Below are positions 1 to 8,807 of a stretch of 35,869 nucleotides of DNA, piece after piece. Origin of the DNA: an uncultured Bacteroidales bacterium (GTDB lineage Bacteria > Bacteroidota > Bacteroidia > Bacteroidales > WCHB1-69). The stretch is taken from contig CALECM010000023.1 of NCBI GenBank assembly GCA_937949745.1, positions 1 to 35,869 on the forward strand. Direction: 5' to 3'. The position numbers and the translations under genes are program-made. The notes beneath the pieces were generated by a model. It searched no databases and had not been told where the DNA came from. It worked only from the letters and a program-made list of their open reading frames with translations. The stretch's first letter is position 1, and each line of letters begins with the position of its first letter.

Positions 1-66
1 AAGAATCTGGAAAAACGTGATGAATAATGATTTCAGGAGAATAACCATATCCCGGATAATATAAAT

Positions 67-453
67 ATGATGAGAATATACTTACTTTCCCTGTGTCTTC
101 TTTTTTCATTCACTTGTAATGCCCAGTCCGTTAATTCCAAAAAGAAAAGGACGACGATTTATACGGTCGCGACAGCCGGTATGGATAATTTTCCCGACAT
201 TATGTTAGATGTGGTTACGGATCGCAATCCGGAAAATGATTATATGAATCTTTCCGTAACGGAAAATCATATTACGGCCCGGTATGATGCTGAATTAACC
301 GATAATAGCGGTAATCTGATTGAACATTATTATATCCGTGAGTTGTTTACTACTATTCCGGCCGGAAACTTATCGGAAGGGACTTATTATTTACGGATTA
401 TGGACGGATTTGACCTTATAAAAGTATTCATTATCAGGAAGGAACCCCAATAA
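67..453 (+). CDS. Small exported protein of unknown function
   Basis: A 128-residue protein with an N-terminal signal peptide: a hydrophobic stretch at about residues 4-18, with likely cleavage after CNAQ near residue 20. The mature part is about 108 residues, polar and probably beta-rich. It ends in a segment reading IPAGNLSEGTYYLRI, the kind of closing strand seen in small Bacteroidota periplasmic proteins such as DUF3244. That family assignment is a guess from the ending only. Two adjacent ATG codons (67 and 70) could serve as start. It lies just upstream of the ZIP transporter on the same strand, 20-30 bases apart, so the two may be co-transcribed. No catalytic motif is visible. Confidence 0.7.
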   Translation: MMRIYLLSLCLLFSFTCNAQSVNSKKKRTTIYTVATAGMDNFPDIMLDVVTDRNPENDYMNLSVTENHITARYDAELTDNSGNLIEHYYIRELFTTIPAGNLSEGTYYLRIMDGFDLIKVFIIRKEPQ

Positions 454-474
454 TGTAATTCAAATTTATTGTTT

Positions 475-1287
475 ATGATGGAATGGTTCCTATCTTTGAA
501 CGTGGTTACCATGGCTTTACTGGCAGGTGTTTTTACCTGGTTCATGACAGCCCTGGGAGCTTCTTTCGTTTTTTTCTTTAAAACCATTTCTCCAAAGGTA
601 TATACGGTGATGTTGGGATTTGCAGCCGGGATTATGCTGGCCGCTTCCTTTTTCTCATTGCTAGCACCCGCCATTGAAATGGCCCGGGAAAACGGGGATA
701 TTCCGTGGTTGCCGGCCGCCCTGGGTTTTTTGCTCGGAGGTTTTTTCCTGAGGATTATGGATATGGTGATACCTCACCTTCATTTAGGAGCACCTGATAG
801 TACCAAAGAGGGTCCCAGGACCGGTCTCCAACGTTCCTGGCTGATGATATTTGCCGTTACGCTTCATAATATACCGGAAGGTTTGGCCGTGGGCGTCACT
901 TTCGGGGCTTTGGCCGGAGGTGGCGATATTTTAAGTATTATGGCTCCGGTTACCCTGGCTTTGGGTATCGGGATCCAGAATGTACCGGAAGGTTTTGCTG
1001 TAGCCGCTCCGCTAAGGGGAGAAGGTTTTTCCCGCGCGAAAAGTTTTTTCTACGGACAATTGTCGGGGAGTGTGGAAATTCTGGGGGCGGTAGTAGGGGC
1101 GCTCATCGCTTCTTCCATGACCATGATATTACCTTACGCGCTTTCATTTGCTGCGGGCGCCATGGTCTATGTTATCATAGAGGAAATGATACCGGAATCT
1201 CAACAGTCCAGGCATTCCGATCTGGCTACCATGGCCACGATGCTGGGATTCATCGTAATGACGATCCTTGATGTGGCATTGGGATAA
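475..1287 (+). CDS. ZIP family metal (zinc) transporter
   Basis: An inner-membrane protein of about 270 residues with some eight hydrophobic segments, the usual size for bacterial ZIP (ZupT-like) transporters, which import Zn2+ and related divalent metals. The family signature is clear: HNIPEGLAVG in one helix and NVPEGFAVAA in the next, which supply the metal-binding His, Asn and Glu residues. A following helix carries GQLSGSVE. A short loop with HLHL before the signature may bind metal. The reading frame opens with TTG at 469, but ATG at 475 or 478 is the more likely start. The gene ends four bases from the convergent M20 peptidase gene, with no terminator between them. Confidence 0.92.
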   Translation: MMEWFLSLNVVTMALLAGVFTWFMTALGASFVFFFKTISPKVYTVMLGFAAGIMLAASFFSLLAPAIEMARENGDIPWLPAALGFLLGGFFLRIMDMVIPHLHLGAPDSTKEGPRTGLQRSWLMIFAVTLHNIPEGLAVGVTFGALAGGGDILSIMAPVTLALGIGIQNVPEGFAVAAPLRGEGFSRAKSFFYGQLSGSVEILGAVVGALIASSMTMILPYALSFAAGAMVYVIIEEMIPESQQSRHSDLATMATMLGFIVMTILDVALG

Positions 1288-1290
1288 CGG

Positions 1291-2415
1291 TCAATTGGCA
1301 GATGCAAGGGTATAGAACATCCTGATTCCCGTTTCAAGGATTTCATTGGGGAAATCGTAATTTACGTCGTGCAGGGCGGGACAGTCGGTGCCGGCTCCCA
1401 AACCAAACATCGCTCCCGGATATTTTTGGGTCAGGAAACCAAAATCCTCACCCCACCTGTACGGACTTTCAATTTCTTTATATGGATATCCGTTAATTAA
1501 TGCAGCTTCCTTTATACGTGAATAAGCGTACGGATCATTCTCTATAGCGCTGAAAGGTTCAAGCCAGTGGATATCAAATTCTATTTCATCGTTTTGGGAT
1601 ATGATGCGATTGATATCCTTTTCTATTTGCCGGAGTGTCTTTTGTAAAATGTGGTCGTTTTTGGCCCTGAAGGTCATCCGGATAACACCGCTTCCGGCAG
1701 CTACACCGAAAGCTTTTTCCCCAAGATGTATTTCGATGACCGTGGAAAGGAAATAATCATCGCAGCAGATATCGGTATTATCATATTCTTTGATCCGCTG
1801 AAGGATTTCAAAAGTAAGATCCACCGGGGACAAACCGGATGCAGTCTCAGCCGCGTGGGTAATTTTGCCGTTAATGAATAAATCGAAACTGATTGCCGAA
1901 CAGGAAAATCCCCCTTCCCGGCATAAGATTGTATTACGGGGTTCTCCCGGAATATTGTGTAATGCGTATATCCGGTCTATCCTATAAGAATCCAAAAAAC
2001 GGGAGTCCAGTAATGAACGGGCTCCCTGTCCGGTCTCTTCGGCGGCCTGGAATAACAGTAAGATTCTCCCTTTGGTAAGCGGTTCCAGGTAAAGTTGCCG
2101 GGCCAATCCGAGAAGTATGGTGGTATGTCCGTCATGGCCGCATTTATGCGAGACGCCTTTTGTACGGGATGCATAAGCCATATCCGGATCTTCGTTTACC
2201 GCAATGGCATCGATATCGGCACGAAAAAGAAGGGTAGGGCCGTCACCGGAAAAAGAGTATTCAGCCAGAACAGTATGACTTTCTGGAAAAGTAAATATCT
2301 TATCGGGTTTATAACGGGAAAGGATTTCCACTATTTTGGAGGAAGTTTTTTCTTCCATGCCGGAAAGTTCTGCGAGGGAGTGGAGCGTTTCGCGAGTAAA
2401 AATGAGTTCTTGCAT
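1291..2415 (-). CDS. M20 family metallopeptidase / amidohydrolase
   Basis: A 374-residue cytoplasmic hydrolase of the M20D (aminoacylase/HipO-like) group, which removes acyl groups from N-acyl amino acids or related amides. Visible metal ligands and catalytic residues are C92 and H94 in the CGHDGH motif, the E126-E127 pair, H153 in the ALHNIPG motif and H349 near the C-terminus (ALHDVNYDF). RADIDA at 65-70 supplies the aspartate region. The middle section (about 175-290) fits the small dimerisation domain. The length is close to the family norm, so the gene looks intact. It is last in a tight minus-strand set behind the DUF59 protein (8-base gap) and the YitT protein. The true substrate cannot be read from sequence. 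Confidence 0.92.
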   Translation of the reverse strand: MQELIFTRETLHSLAELSGMEEKTSSKIVEILSRYKPDKIFTFPESHTVLAEYSFSGDGPTLLFRADIDAIAVNEDPDMAYASRTKGVSHKCGHDGHTTILLGLARQLYLEPLTKGRILLLFQAAEETGQGARSLLDSRFLDSYRIDRIYALHNIPGEPRNTILCREGGFSCSAISFDLFINGKITHAAETASGLSPVDLTFEILQRIKEYDNTDICCDDYFLSTVIEIHLGEKAFGVAAGSGVIRMTFRAKNDHILQKTLRQIEKDINRIISQNDEIEFDIHWLEPFSAIENDPYAYSRIKEAALINGYPYKEIESPYRWGEDFGFLTQKYPGAMFGLGAGTDCPALHDVNYDFPNEILETGIRMFYTLASAN

Positions 2416-2423
2416 ATATTTGT

Positions 2424-2729
2424 TTACATAAATCCTAATTCAAGTTTTGCCGCATCACTCAGTTTATCCATGTCCCATGGCGGATCGAAAGTAATATTAA
2501 CGGTTACTTTACCTATATTTTCAATTTTAGAAACTTCTTCCTGTACTTCCAGCGGAAGGCTTTCGGCCACCGGACAATTCGGCGCCGTGAGAGTCATCAG
2601 GATATCCACATCACGGTTCTCTTTGACATCGATATCGTATATAAATCCCAGTTCCCAGATATTAACCGGTATTTCAGGATCGAATATGCCGCTTAATTTT
2701 TCTATAACTTTTTCTTTTAATTGTTCCAT
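2424..2729 (-). CDS. DUF59/MIP18 family Fe-S assembly protein (SufT/PaaD-like)
   Basis: A 101-residue protein covering a single MIP18/DUF59 domain. The signature FDPEIPV lies at residues 16-22, followed by ELGFIYDI. The conserved cysteine C52 is in APNCPV, and the family-typical FDPPWD segment lies at 81-86. Proteins of this type help mature iron-sulfur proteins, working with SUF machinery or as stand-alone factors. No suf genes are present in the window, so the partner is unknown. The start is the ATG at 2729, 15 bases downstream of the YitT gene, so co-transcription is likely. The small size excludes an Mrp/ApbC fusion. Confidence 0.92.
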   Translation of the reverse strand: MEQLKEKVIEKLSGIFDPEIPVNIWELGFIYDIDVKENRDVDILMTLTAPNCPVAESLPLEVQEEVSKIENIGKVTVNITFDPPWDMDKLSDAAKLELGFM

Positions 2730-2744
2730 AATAATCCTTTTTAA

Positions 2745-3674
2745 TTATGACAACGCTTTGTCTCTGAGTGAAGAGAATCCTTCTCCCAAAGTAGCGGAAG
2801 CATCCAGTACCGACATAAAAGCTTTATCGTCTATTTCGTGTACGAAATGGATCAGTAGCGGAAGTTGCTTCCGGGAAACCGTCGTATAGATGATTTTTTT
2901 CTCATGGTAATTATACATACCTTCCCCGTTAAGGTAAGTACCTCCCCGGTCGAGGTCTTTCATGATCCTGTTACGGATTTCTTCATAGTGATCGGAAATA
3001 ATAATAACGGCTTTGGCGGAAGAAAAACCGGCCACCACTTTATCCGCTACGATACCCGTCAGATAGATTACGAACCAGGAATATAAAGGAATACTCCAGT
3101 CCTTGAAAACGGCCAGGGCGAATAATACGATAATGGAATCCACACAAATTAAGATGGTGCCTATAGGAATATGTTTTAAGTATTTGGAGATGATCGTGGC
3201 AATAATATCCGTTCCACCCGAAGTCGCGCGGGTCCTGAAAATCAATCCTACTCCGAGTCCTATCAACAACCCGCCGAAAAGAGCCATGATGAAATCTGCG
3301 GAAGGATCTGCTATCAAAGGTTGATATCCATACAAAAATTCAATGAGGGTGATGAAACCCGACAGCGAAATGATCCCGACGATCGTTTTCATCCCGAATT
3401 TCGGACCTAACCATAGCGTACCGATTATGAGAAGCGGTATATCCAGGGCGATACCTGAAAGTCCGATAGGGAAGCCGAATAAATGATGTAATATAATGGC
3501 GATCCCGTATACTCCTCCCGGAGCTAATTTCAGGGGAGAAATAAAAATGACCAGTCCCACGGCCATCACGAATGTGCCGATTACAATTGATCCGTAATCT
3601 TTAATAAGCTCTTTAGGGTTTACTTTTTCTCTTTTAAATCTGATACCCTCTTTAAAATCCTGTAAATTAGTCAT
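2745..3674 (-). CDS. YitT family membrane protein (DUF161 + DUF2179)
   Basis: A 309-residue membrane protein. After a polar N-terminus (about 1-25) there are five to six hydrophobic segments up to about residue 215, including the glycine-rich GGLLIGLGVGLIFRTRATSGGTD region diagnostic of the YitT membrane domain. A soluble C-terminal domain of about 80 residues (DUF2179) carries YLNGEGMY and IIYTTVSRKQL. The transport or sensing role of the family is not established. The gene heads a likely three-gene minus-strand unit with the DUF59 protein and the M20 peptidase. A TAACTTTG -7 box at 3710-3717 probably drives it, divergent from the SAM-hydroxide adenosyltransferase gene. Confidence 0.93.
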   Translation of the reverse strand: MTNLQDFKEGIRFKREKVNPKELIKDYGSIVIGTFVMAVGLVIFISPLKLAPGGVYGIAIILHHLFGFPIGLSGIALDIPLLIIGTLWLGPKFGMKTIVGIISLSGFITLIEFLYGYQPLIADPSADFIMALFGGLLIGLGVGLIFRTRATSGGTDIIATIISKYLKHIPIGTILICVDSIIVLFALAVFKDWSIPLYSWFVIYLTGIVADKVVAGFSSAKAVIIISDHYEEIRNRIMKDLDRGGTYLNGEGMYNYHEKKIIYTTVSRKQLPLLIHFVHEIDDKAFMSVLDASATLGEGFSSLRDKALS

Positions 3675-3709
3675 ATTACATATAATGATAACATTTCAAA
3701 GAAAGGCCG

Positions 3710-3717
3710 CAAAGTTA
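3710..3717 (-). promoter_or_regulatory. Predicted -7 box for the YitT operon
   Basis: On the minus strand this reads TAACTTTG, a perfect match to the Bacteroidota TAnnTTTG -7 element. A TTG lies about 20 bases upstream as a possible -33 element. It sits 36 bases before the YitT start and faces away from the promoter of the 3780 gene. Confidence 0.6.
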
Positions 3718-3754
3718 CCACTATTATTTGGATTTAACAATGAACTATATTTTC

Positions 3755-3762
3755 TATCTTTG
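3755..3762 (+). promoter_or_regulatory. Predicted -7 box for the 3780 gene
   Basis: TATCTTTG matches the Bacteroidota TAnnTTTG element and lies 18 bases before the ATG, implying a very short leader. A TTTG at 3727-3730 is a possible but widely spaced -33 element. Confidence 0.6.
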
Positions 3763-3779
3763 CACTTAAATTTCTGACA

Positions 3780-4553
3780 ATGAAAAATGTTACGCTTATC
3801 AGCGACTGGAAATTGCGGGATCCTTATATCGGAATGTTTAAAGGCAGGTTAACCACGGTTTTACCCGATATTCGTATGTTCGACATCACCCATTCCGTGG
3901 ATTATCAAAATATACAGCAGACGGCTTTTATTCTTCAGAATAGTTACACATCATTTCCGGAAGGCACGGTCCATATCATTTTAACGGGCTCCTTGTTTTC
4001 GTCGCCTTCGCTGCCGGTCGCTGTTTTATATGACGGGCACTATTTTCTGGGAGAAGATAACGGTATTTTTTCATTGTTGCTGGGTACGGAAATCAACTGG
4101 ACAGCGTTCAGGTTTCCGGAATCAGAAGAAGGAAAACCGACGATATCGAATATAATCCGGATGGCCGAATGGATTTTTTCGGGACAACTTGAGGAACGGT
4201 CTGTTTCCCTTTCCGCTTTGAAGAGAAAATTATCGTATGTACCCGATTATTCACCTGTGGATAATAAATTGACAGGGCGGATCGTCTACATAGATTCTTT
4301 TTGTAATGCGGTCACGGATATTCCGGCAGGTATGTTTACCGAAGTGGCACAAAAAAGAGTGTTCACGGCCTTAGTGGGAAGAGGCCGGCATTTACAGTTA
4401 AGCAGATTTCATTCCGCTTACCAGGATCAGGAAGAAGACGTTTATTTAGTAGCAAATCGTATGGGATACATAGAAATTACCATGAACCACGGTAATATAG
4501 CCGCTTTGGCGGATTTGCATATCGGAGACGTGATAGAGATTAATTTCAAATAA
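3780..4553 (+). CDS. SAM hydroxide adenosyltransferase family protein (DUF62)
   Basis: A 257-residue cytoplasmic protein of the DUF62/duf-62 family, whose studied members split S-adenosylmethionine with hydroxide to adenosine and methionine and are related to fluorinase and chlorinase. The N-terminus (SDWKLRDPYIGMFKG, 8-22) matches the family opening but replaces the usual TDFG-type start. GEDNGIFSLLL and the C-terminal GRIVYIDSFCNAVTDI correspond to the PDNG and ID-FGN-TN motifs. The length is normal. The next gene starts 17 bases after the stop, so the two may be co-transcribed, but no functional link to the downstream membrane protein is evident. The adenosine-generating activity is inferred from the family. 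Confidence 0.88.
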   Translation: MKNVTLISDWKLRDPYIGMFKGRLTTVLPDIRMFDITHSVDYQNIQQTAFILQNSYTSFPEGTVHIILTGSLFSSPSLPVAVLYDGHYFLGEDNGIFSLLLGTEINWTAFRFPESEEGKPTISNIIRMAEWIFSGQLEERSVSLSALKRKLSYVPDYSPVDNKLTGRIVYIDSFCNAVTDIPAGMFTEVAQKRVFTALVGRGRHLQLSRFHSAYQDQEEDVYLVANRMGYIEITMNHGNIAALADLHIGDVIEINFK

Positions 4554-4570
4554 AAAAGAACGCAATTTCT

Positions 4571-6496
4571 ATGAATCAGAAATATGAACGATTAATTTAC
4601 GGTTTTTTATTATCCGTTTCTATTATTCTTACACTCTATCCCTTTGTTCAAATAGGATTTACTATCTGGGACGACATGGAATATTATATGGTAGCGCTGC
4701 GTGGAAATTTCCATGAGGATGCCGTAAATAATGCCCTCAGGTCGGGCAGGTTTTATCACTTTCTGGTGAAACCTTTTTATTCTTTCGCCTATATTTTCGA
4801 TAACTTTTATATCGCTAAATTCATACAACATGCTTCGCTCATCGTTTCTTACATTCTTTTTGCTTTAGTGGTCAGGAAAATATTCAAATCCGGATATTTC
4901 GCCCTGATTACTTTCTTAATGTTGATCACTTTTACGTCGGTGACCTCAAATTATCATATTCCTTTTATCTCTTATCCCTTTTATTTTACTTTCAGTTTTT
5001 CCCTGATCTTATTATCCCTGCTTTTATTTCTGAAATATACGGAAACTTCCGGTAATAAATATCTTGTTTTTTCGGCTCTGGTCTATCTGTGCGGCGTGAT
5101 TTTTTTTGAGATATATGTGGAATTCCTGTTGTTGATGATCCTGTTCATATTGATCCGGAGCTGGAAATTGAGGGGATTGAAAGCTTCTTTTAAAGATAAA
5201 CAGTTTTACAGGGAAATATTGCCTTTTATAGGTATTATCCTGGTATACGCGATAGCTTATTTATCATTTAATATCTATAATAACATCCATAATCCTGACC
5301 AAAAATATACCGGGAATATACTTGCCGCAAACTTTAGTCTTGCTAATTTTTTTACGGTATTATTCCATACCAACAGGGCAGCCTATCCTACTATTTTATA
5401 CCAATATCACTATTATCAGATTTTATCTAATTCTTTACTGCTTTCCGGTCATATCGACAGCATTTGGTATATTATCAAACATTCGGAGATCAGCGCGCTG
5501 GTCAATGCCCTAATTCAGTGCTTCCTGTTTGTCATGGTTTATTTGAAAATGAAATTTGATATTTCATGGAAAAAAGTAGGAATAGCGGGAGTCTTGGCAT
5601 TTTTATATTCGCTGGCCTGCCATTTCCTTATAGCCATAACGGAGAAATACAATGCATCATGGTATGAATGGATGAATGGATATGTGACGACCTATTTTGC
5701 TTATTTCGGTATTATGCTGATCGTGGCGCTGATTACCTACGCCGGGATCAAGTTACTTAATTTCCACAAAATTACCCGTTATATCGGGATCGGTATCTTT
5801 GCCATTGCATTATTCTGTCTCTCCCTGATTACTCAATATTCTAATGATCATCTGGCACGGGATTACCGGCATGTGCAGAATAATTTCTTCATGATGGATG
5901 AGATGATCAAAGAAAATGCATTTGATTTTATCCCGGAAAACGCTCTCGTTTATGCCGCCGACCTGAACCGTACTGCTTCCCTGTTAATGTCGGAAATCGG
6001 GGAGAGTGTATTGGATTGGGGAGAATATATAGAATTAAAATCCGGCAGGAAAATGGAATTATGTTTCCATGCCGGTAAAATGAATGAACTGTTATCGGCC
6101 GAACCGGATCGTGATGTTTTTGTGATCAACAAAGCCGAGTCCCGTAAAAGTCAGGACGTATTTATGGCTATATCAAAAATAAATCCTTTGCCGCAGCAAA
6201 ACGGACCGGGAGAAGATTTATTATCAAAACTGAACAGTAGCGATACCCGGATCTATTACTATTCTCCTCTGAAAGAATTTCTTTTGGGCGTGGCTTTATC
6301 CGATACCATATCCGGTTCATTTATCATTCTGAACGAACAGGATACCGTTTCTGCGGTTTCAGGCGCCAATATCATATCCATCAAAAATGATAACCTGCAT
6401 CGTAAAATTACATCCGCCCGTTTGAGGACGGACGGAGTATTTGTGCCCGGTTATTTTCTGGTTTCGGATATCAATACCCTGAAAGATCTGGAATAA
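4571..6496 (+). CDS. Large multi-pass membrane protein, possible GT-C-type glycosyltransferase
   Basis: A 641-residue protein with about ten to twelve hydrophobic helices over residues 8-425, followed by a soluble C-terminal domain of roughly 210 residues, probably extracytoplasmic. An acidic pair in the first external loop (IWDDMEYY, about 33-40), directly after the first membrane segment, resembles the catalytic loop position of GT-C glycosyltransferases. These transfer sugars from polyprenyl phosphate donors. I do not recognise the family, so this role is only a suggestion based on topology. It follows the DUF62 gene by 17 bases. It ends 11 bases from the convergent AraC-type gene with no terminator. 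The base composition resembles its neighbours. Confidence 0.8.
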   Translation: MNQKYERLIYGFLLSVSIILTLYPFVQIGFTIWDDMEYYMVALRGNFHEDAVNNALRSGRFYHFLVKPFYSFAYIFDNFYIAKFIQHASLIVSYILFALVVRKIFKSGYFALITFLMLITFTSVTSNYHIPFISYPFYFTFSFSLILLSLLLFLKYTETSGNKYLVFSALVYLCGVIFFEIYVEFLLLMILFILIRSWKLRGLKASFKDKQFYREILPFIGIILVYAIAYLSFNIYNNIHNPDQKYTGNILAANFSLANFFTVLFHTNRAAYPTILYQYHYYQILSNSLLLSGHIDSIWYIIKHSEISALVNALIQCFLFVMVYLKMKFDISWKKVGIAGVLAFLYSLACHFLIAITEKYNASWYEWMNGYVTTYFAYFGIMLIVALITYAGIKLLNFHKITRYIGIGIFAIALFCLSLITQYSNDHLARDYRHVQNNFFMMDEMIKENAFDFIPENALVYAADLNRTASLLMSEIGESVLDWGEYIELKSGRKMELCFHAGKMNELLSAEPDRDVFVINKAESRKSQDVFMAISKINPLPQQNGPGEDLLSKLNSSDTRIYYYSPLKEFLLGVALSDTISGSFIILNEQDTVSAVSGANIISIKNDNLHRKITSARLRTDGVFVPGYFLVSDINTLKDLE

Positions 6497-6507
6497 CCTG
6501 TGGATAT

Positions 6508-7452
6508 TTACAGAGGTTTTACGGGAATACAGATATCGACCGAAAAATATTTTCCGCTCCCGGGATTGGGATGGTGATACAATTCGTATGGATTTGCATC
6601 TCCGGGTTGATATCCGCTTTCCGAAAGCCAATGGCACATGGTATTCCAGGCCTGTTCGAATTCTTCCGGATTTATTTCGAAATGCCCGACGGCAAATTTA
6701 CCGCCCGGTACCGTCATCGTACCGATTTCTCCTTCCCCTTTAACATCTTCTCCGACTACAAGACATGCGCTTTGCCGTACATTTTCCATGGAAGTAACCG
6801 ACGGGTCGTCATGGTAAACGGTAAGTGTTTTTGCTTCCGGATTGTCTAATAAACCCCTTGGCGCCGCCCATTTGGCTAATTTCTCATACGCCTGTTTAAT
6901 TTTTTGGAATTCTCCTGAATGCCGGTAATAGATCACCTTCATTTCCGGCATTGATTTAATTTCGATTGTCGTGTTCATCATAATCATATTGGTTAATTCA
7001 ACACGGCAAAATTGTGGAAAATGTTCCGTCCTGGGTTGTCTTTTCTTGCTAACCGCTTGTCCGTTCTTGTTATAATAAATAGCTTCTTTTACATATATGG
7101 GTTTTAAACTTTTCCTGTATTCTTTTGCCGTAATACCGAAAAATTTGCGAAATGTCCGGCTGAAAAGCGCGGCTGTGCTGAAACCACAAATTCCGGCGAT
7201 CTCGCTGATAGATATTTTGGGATTGTCATGCAATAGTCTTGCCGATTTCTCAATACGGATACGTTGCAGGAATTGTTTGGGAGTTTCGCCGGTTATACTT
7301 GTAAAAATACGATGAAAATGATAAGCGGAAAAGTGAGCTATGTCTGCCATTTGACTTAAATCCAAAGTCCGATCGATGTTCTTTTCCATGTAATCCATTA
7401 CCCGGTTTATTCTGGCCCGGTATTCTTTTTTGCTTAGCTCTTTATAATCCAT
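6508..7452 (-). CDS. AraC family transcriptional regulator with GyrI-like ligand domain
   Basis: A 314-residue regulator with the DNA-binding part at the N-terminus. Two AraC helix-turn-helix motifs span about residues 12-115 (LDLSQMADIAHFSAYHFHRIF, then ISISEIAGICGFSTAALFSRTFRKFFG). A C-terminal domain at about 155-314 fits the GyrI-like small-molecule-binding fold, as in Rob/SoxS-type and BmrR-like sensors: it opens with IKSMPEMKVIYYRHSGEFQKI and includes GGKFAVGHFE. Such proteins often respond to hydrophobic or cationic toxic compounds. No efflux gene adjoins it, so its target is unknown, and autoregulation is possible. A TATTTTTG -7 box lies just upstream at 7470-7477. Confidence 0.93.
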   Translation of the reverse strand: MDYKELSKKEYRARINRVMDYMEKNIDRTLDLSQMADIAHFSAYHFHRIFTSITGETPKQFLQRIRIEKSARLLHDNPKISISEIAGICGFSTAALFSRTFRKFFGITAKEYRKSLKPIYVKEAIYYNKNGQAVSKKRQPRTEHFPQFCRVELTNMIMMNTTIEIKSMPEMKVIYYRHSGEFQKIKQAYEKLAKWAAPRGLLDNPEAKTLTVYHDDPSVTSMENVRQSACLVVGEDVKGEGEIGTMTVPGGKFAVGHFEINPEEFEQAWNTMCHWLSESGYQPGDANPYELYHHPNPGSGKYFSVDICIPVKPL

Positions 7453-7469
7453 ATCACCTGTTTAAATTA

Positions 7470-7477
7470 CAAAAATA
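7470..7477 (-). promoter_or_regulatory. Predicted -7 box for the AraC-type regulator
   Basis: The minus strand reads TATTTTTG, matching TAnnTTTG, 18 bases before the start codon. No convincing -33 element was identified. Confidence 0.5.
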
Positions 7478-7564
7478 AGAAACATCTACTTTTCATTTTT
7501 AATTTACCGGTAATATATTTTCGTATTATCTTTGAAGGAGGGATCAGCTTTTTTATAATTTTCG

Positions 7565-7572
7565 TATTTTTG
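7565..7572 (+). promoter_or_regulatory. Predicted -7 box for the YD-like repeat gene
   Basis: TATTTTTG lies 26 bases upstream of the ATG at 7598. A second match, TATCTTTG at 7527-7534, lies further up, so two start sites are possible. Confidence 0.5.
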
Positions 7573-7597
7573 TGGCTGTATACCAGAAATAAACCAT

Positions 7598-8422
7598 ATG
7601 ATGGCGAGATGCCTTTTTTTGATTCTTTCAATTTGCTTTTTAATTTTCCATTCCGGAAGAGCGCAAAATGATTGGTGTAAAATGAAACTGAACGGCAAGG
7701 TGAAAACCTGTAAGGAAATCACCCTCCGGGATTCAGTAGTTTTTCAGGATGATCATTGTGACCATTATGTTGTTTTTGATGAAAAGGGAAACATGGTCAG
7801 AAGTGACGATTATAAGGATGACGGTTCCGTCAAAAAAAGCATCCGGTATGTTTATGATAAAGATGGAAATTTGTCGGAATTAATTCAATATAATGATGAC
7901 GGGACACCTTACAGTAAAAGATCCTATGTATATAATGATAAAAAAAGAGTCCGGGAAGTCAATGTCTCGTACTACAGCGACGGACTTCCGCTGAAGCATA
8001 CGTACGGATATAATGATAAAGGACAACTTACCCATATTGTGGATTATGATTTTGAAGGAAAACTCTTCAAAAATTTCTCTTTCACTTATGACCATCGGGG
8101 AAATCTCACGGAAGAAAAGTTTTATTTACCTTACGGCAAATTGTATAACCGTTTTGTTTTCGTATACGATAATAAAGACAATCTTATTGAAAAGCAAAGT
8201 TATGACGCGGAAAATATACTTTTCCATCGGGATATATACAAATATGATACCCATTCCAATCTCATCGAGGAAAAACAATATCATTACCGGGGTAAAAGAT
8301 ATAGCCTTGCTACTTATCAGTATAGTTACCGGTTCGATGACCAGGGTAACTGGATATATAAGACCATTGTTTACGCAGACCATTCTTCCAGGATCGTAGA
8401 AAGGGAAATAGAATATTATTAA
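7598..8422 (+). CDS. Exported YD-like repeat protein
   Basis: A 274-residue protein with a signal peptide (hydrophobic 5-18, cleavage probably after RAQ at about 23). The mature chain is built of roughly eight imperfect repeats of 20-25 residues, each of the form Y-x-YD-x-x-GN-L-x-E plus a second strand. Examples are YVYDKDGNLSELIQYN, FTYDHRGNLTEEKFY and FVYDNKDNLIEKQSY. This resembles the YD/RHS repeat and the toxin-antitoxin MORN-like repeats used as beta-strand spools, but there is no RHS core boundary and no toxin domain. It is therefore a stand-alone repeat protein, probably periplasmic or on the surface. The next gene begins one base after its stop codon, indicating co-transcription. 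Function unknown. Confidence 0.85.
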   Translation: MMARCLFLILSICFLIFHSGRAQNDWCKMKLNGKVKTCKEITLRDSVVFQDDHCDHYVVFDEKGNMVRSDDYKDDGSVKKSIRYVYDKDGNLSELIQYNDDGTPYSKRSYVYNDKKRVREVNVSYYSDGLPLKHTYGYNDKGQLTHIVDYDFEGKLFKNFSFTYDHRGNLTEEKFYLPYGKLYNRFVFVYDNKDNLIEKQSYDAENILFHRDIYKYDTHSNLIEEKQYHYRGKRYSLATYQYSYRFDDQGNWIYKTIVYADHSSRIVEREIEYY

Positions 8423-8423
8423 A

Positions 8424-8807
8424 ATGAAGAGAGATGTCCGCTGGTTTTTTCTGCTCCTTTTCCTGTCGGTATTATTTGCCGGGAGTAATGCTCTTCCTGA
8501 ACACGCGCACCCGGTTAATAAAGCGGAAGATATAAATACCGCGATTTCCCGTGAACCGGATTTTCCCGGCCACCAGATGTTGGATCAGGCTGCTTTCCCT
8601 GATAATTCTTATGAACGTCCCGCTCCTTTTTACCGTATTGTTTGCTTTTCGCGTAATATCATCATCTCTTTTATATTCAAAGAAATAGCATTTCATAAAA
8701 CATGTAAGAACCGGGAGTTCGCAGTCAGGATTGCCCGTTCATTCTTCCAATCCGGAAAATCCCGATGGGGATATTATACCGTAGGATTAGGTAAATTAAG
8801 GTTTTGA
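8424..8807 (+). CDS. Small exported or membrane-anchored protein of unknown function
   Basis: A 127-residue protein with a signal-like N-terminus: positive residues, then a hydrophobic stretch at about 8-22 ending in FAGSNA. The mature part has no recognised motif. Its C-terminal half is basic and aromatic, with two cysteines. Translation probably follows directly from the YD-like repeat gene, since only one base separates that stop codon from this ATG. That tight coupling is the main reason to accept the gene. No close family comes to mind, and parts of the C-terminus look little conserved, so it may be lineage-specific. Confidence 0.55.
   Translation: MKRDVRWFFLLLFLSVLFAGSNALPEHAHPVNKAEDINTAISREPDFPGHQMLDQAAFPDNSYERPAPFYRIVCFSRNIIISFIFKEIAFHKTCKNREFAVRIARSFFQSGKSRWGYYTVGLGKLRF

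Noticed and set aside
2095..2889. Plus-strand open frame of 264 codons across three minus-strand genes
   Set aside because: It is antisense to the M20, DUF59 and YitT genes, has no recognisable motif and an odd Ser/Ile/Phe-rich composition. A shadow.
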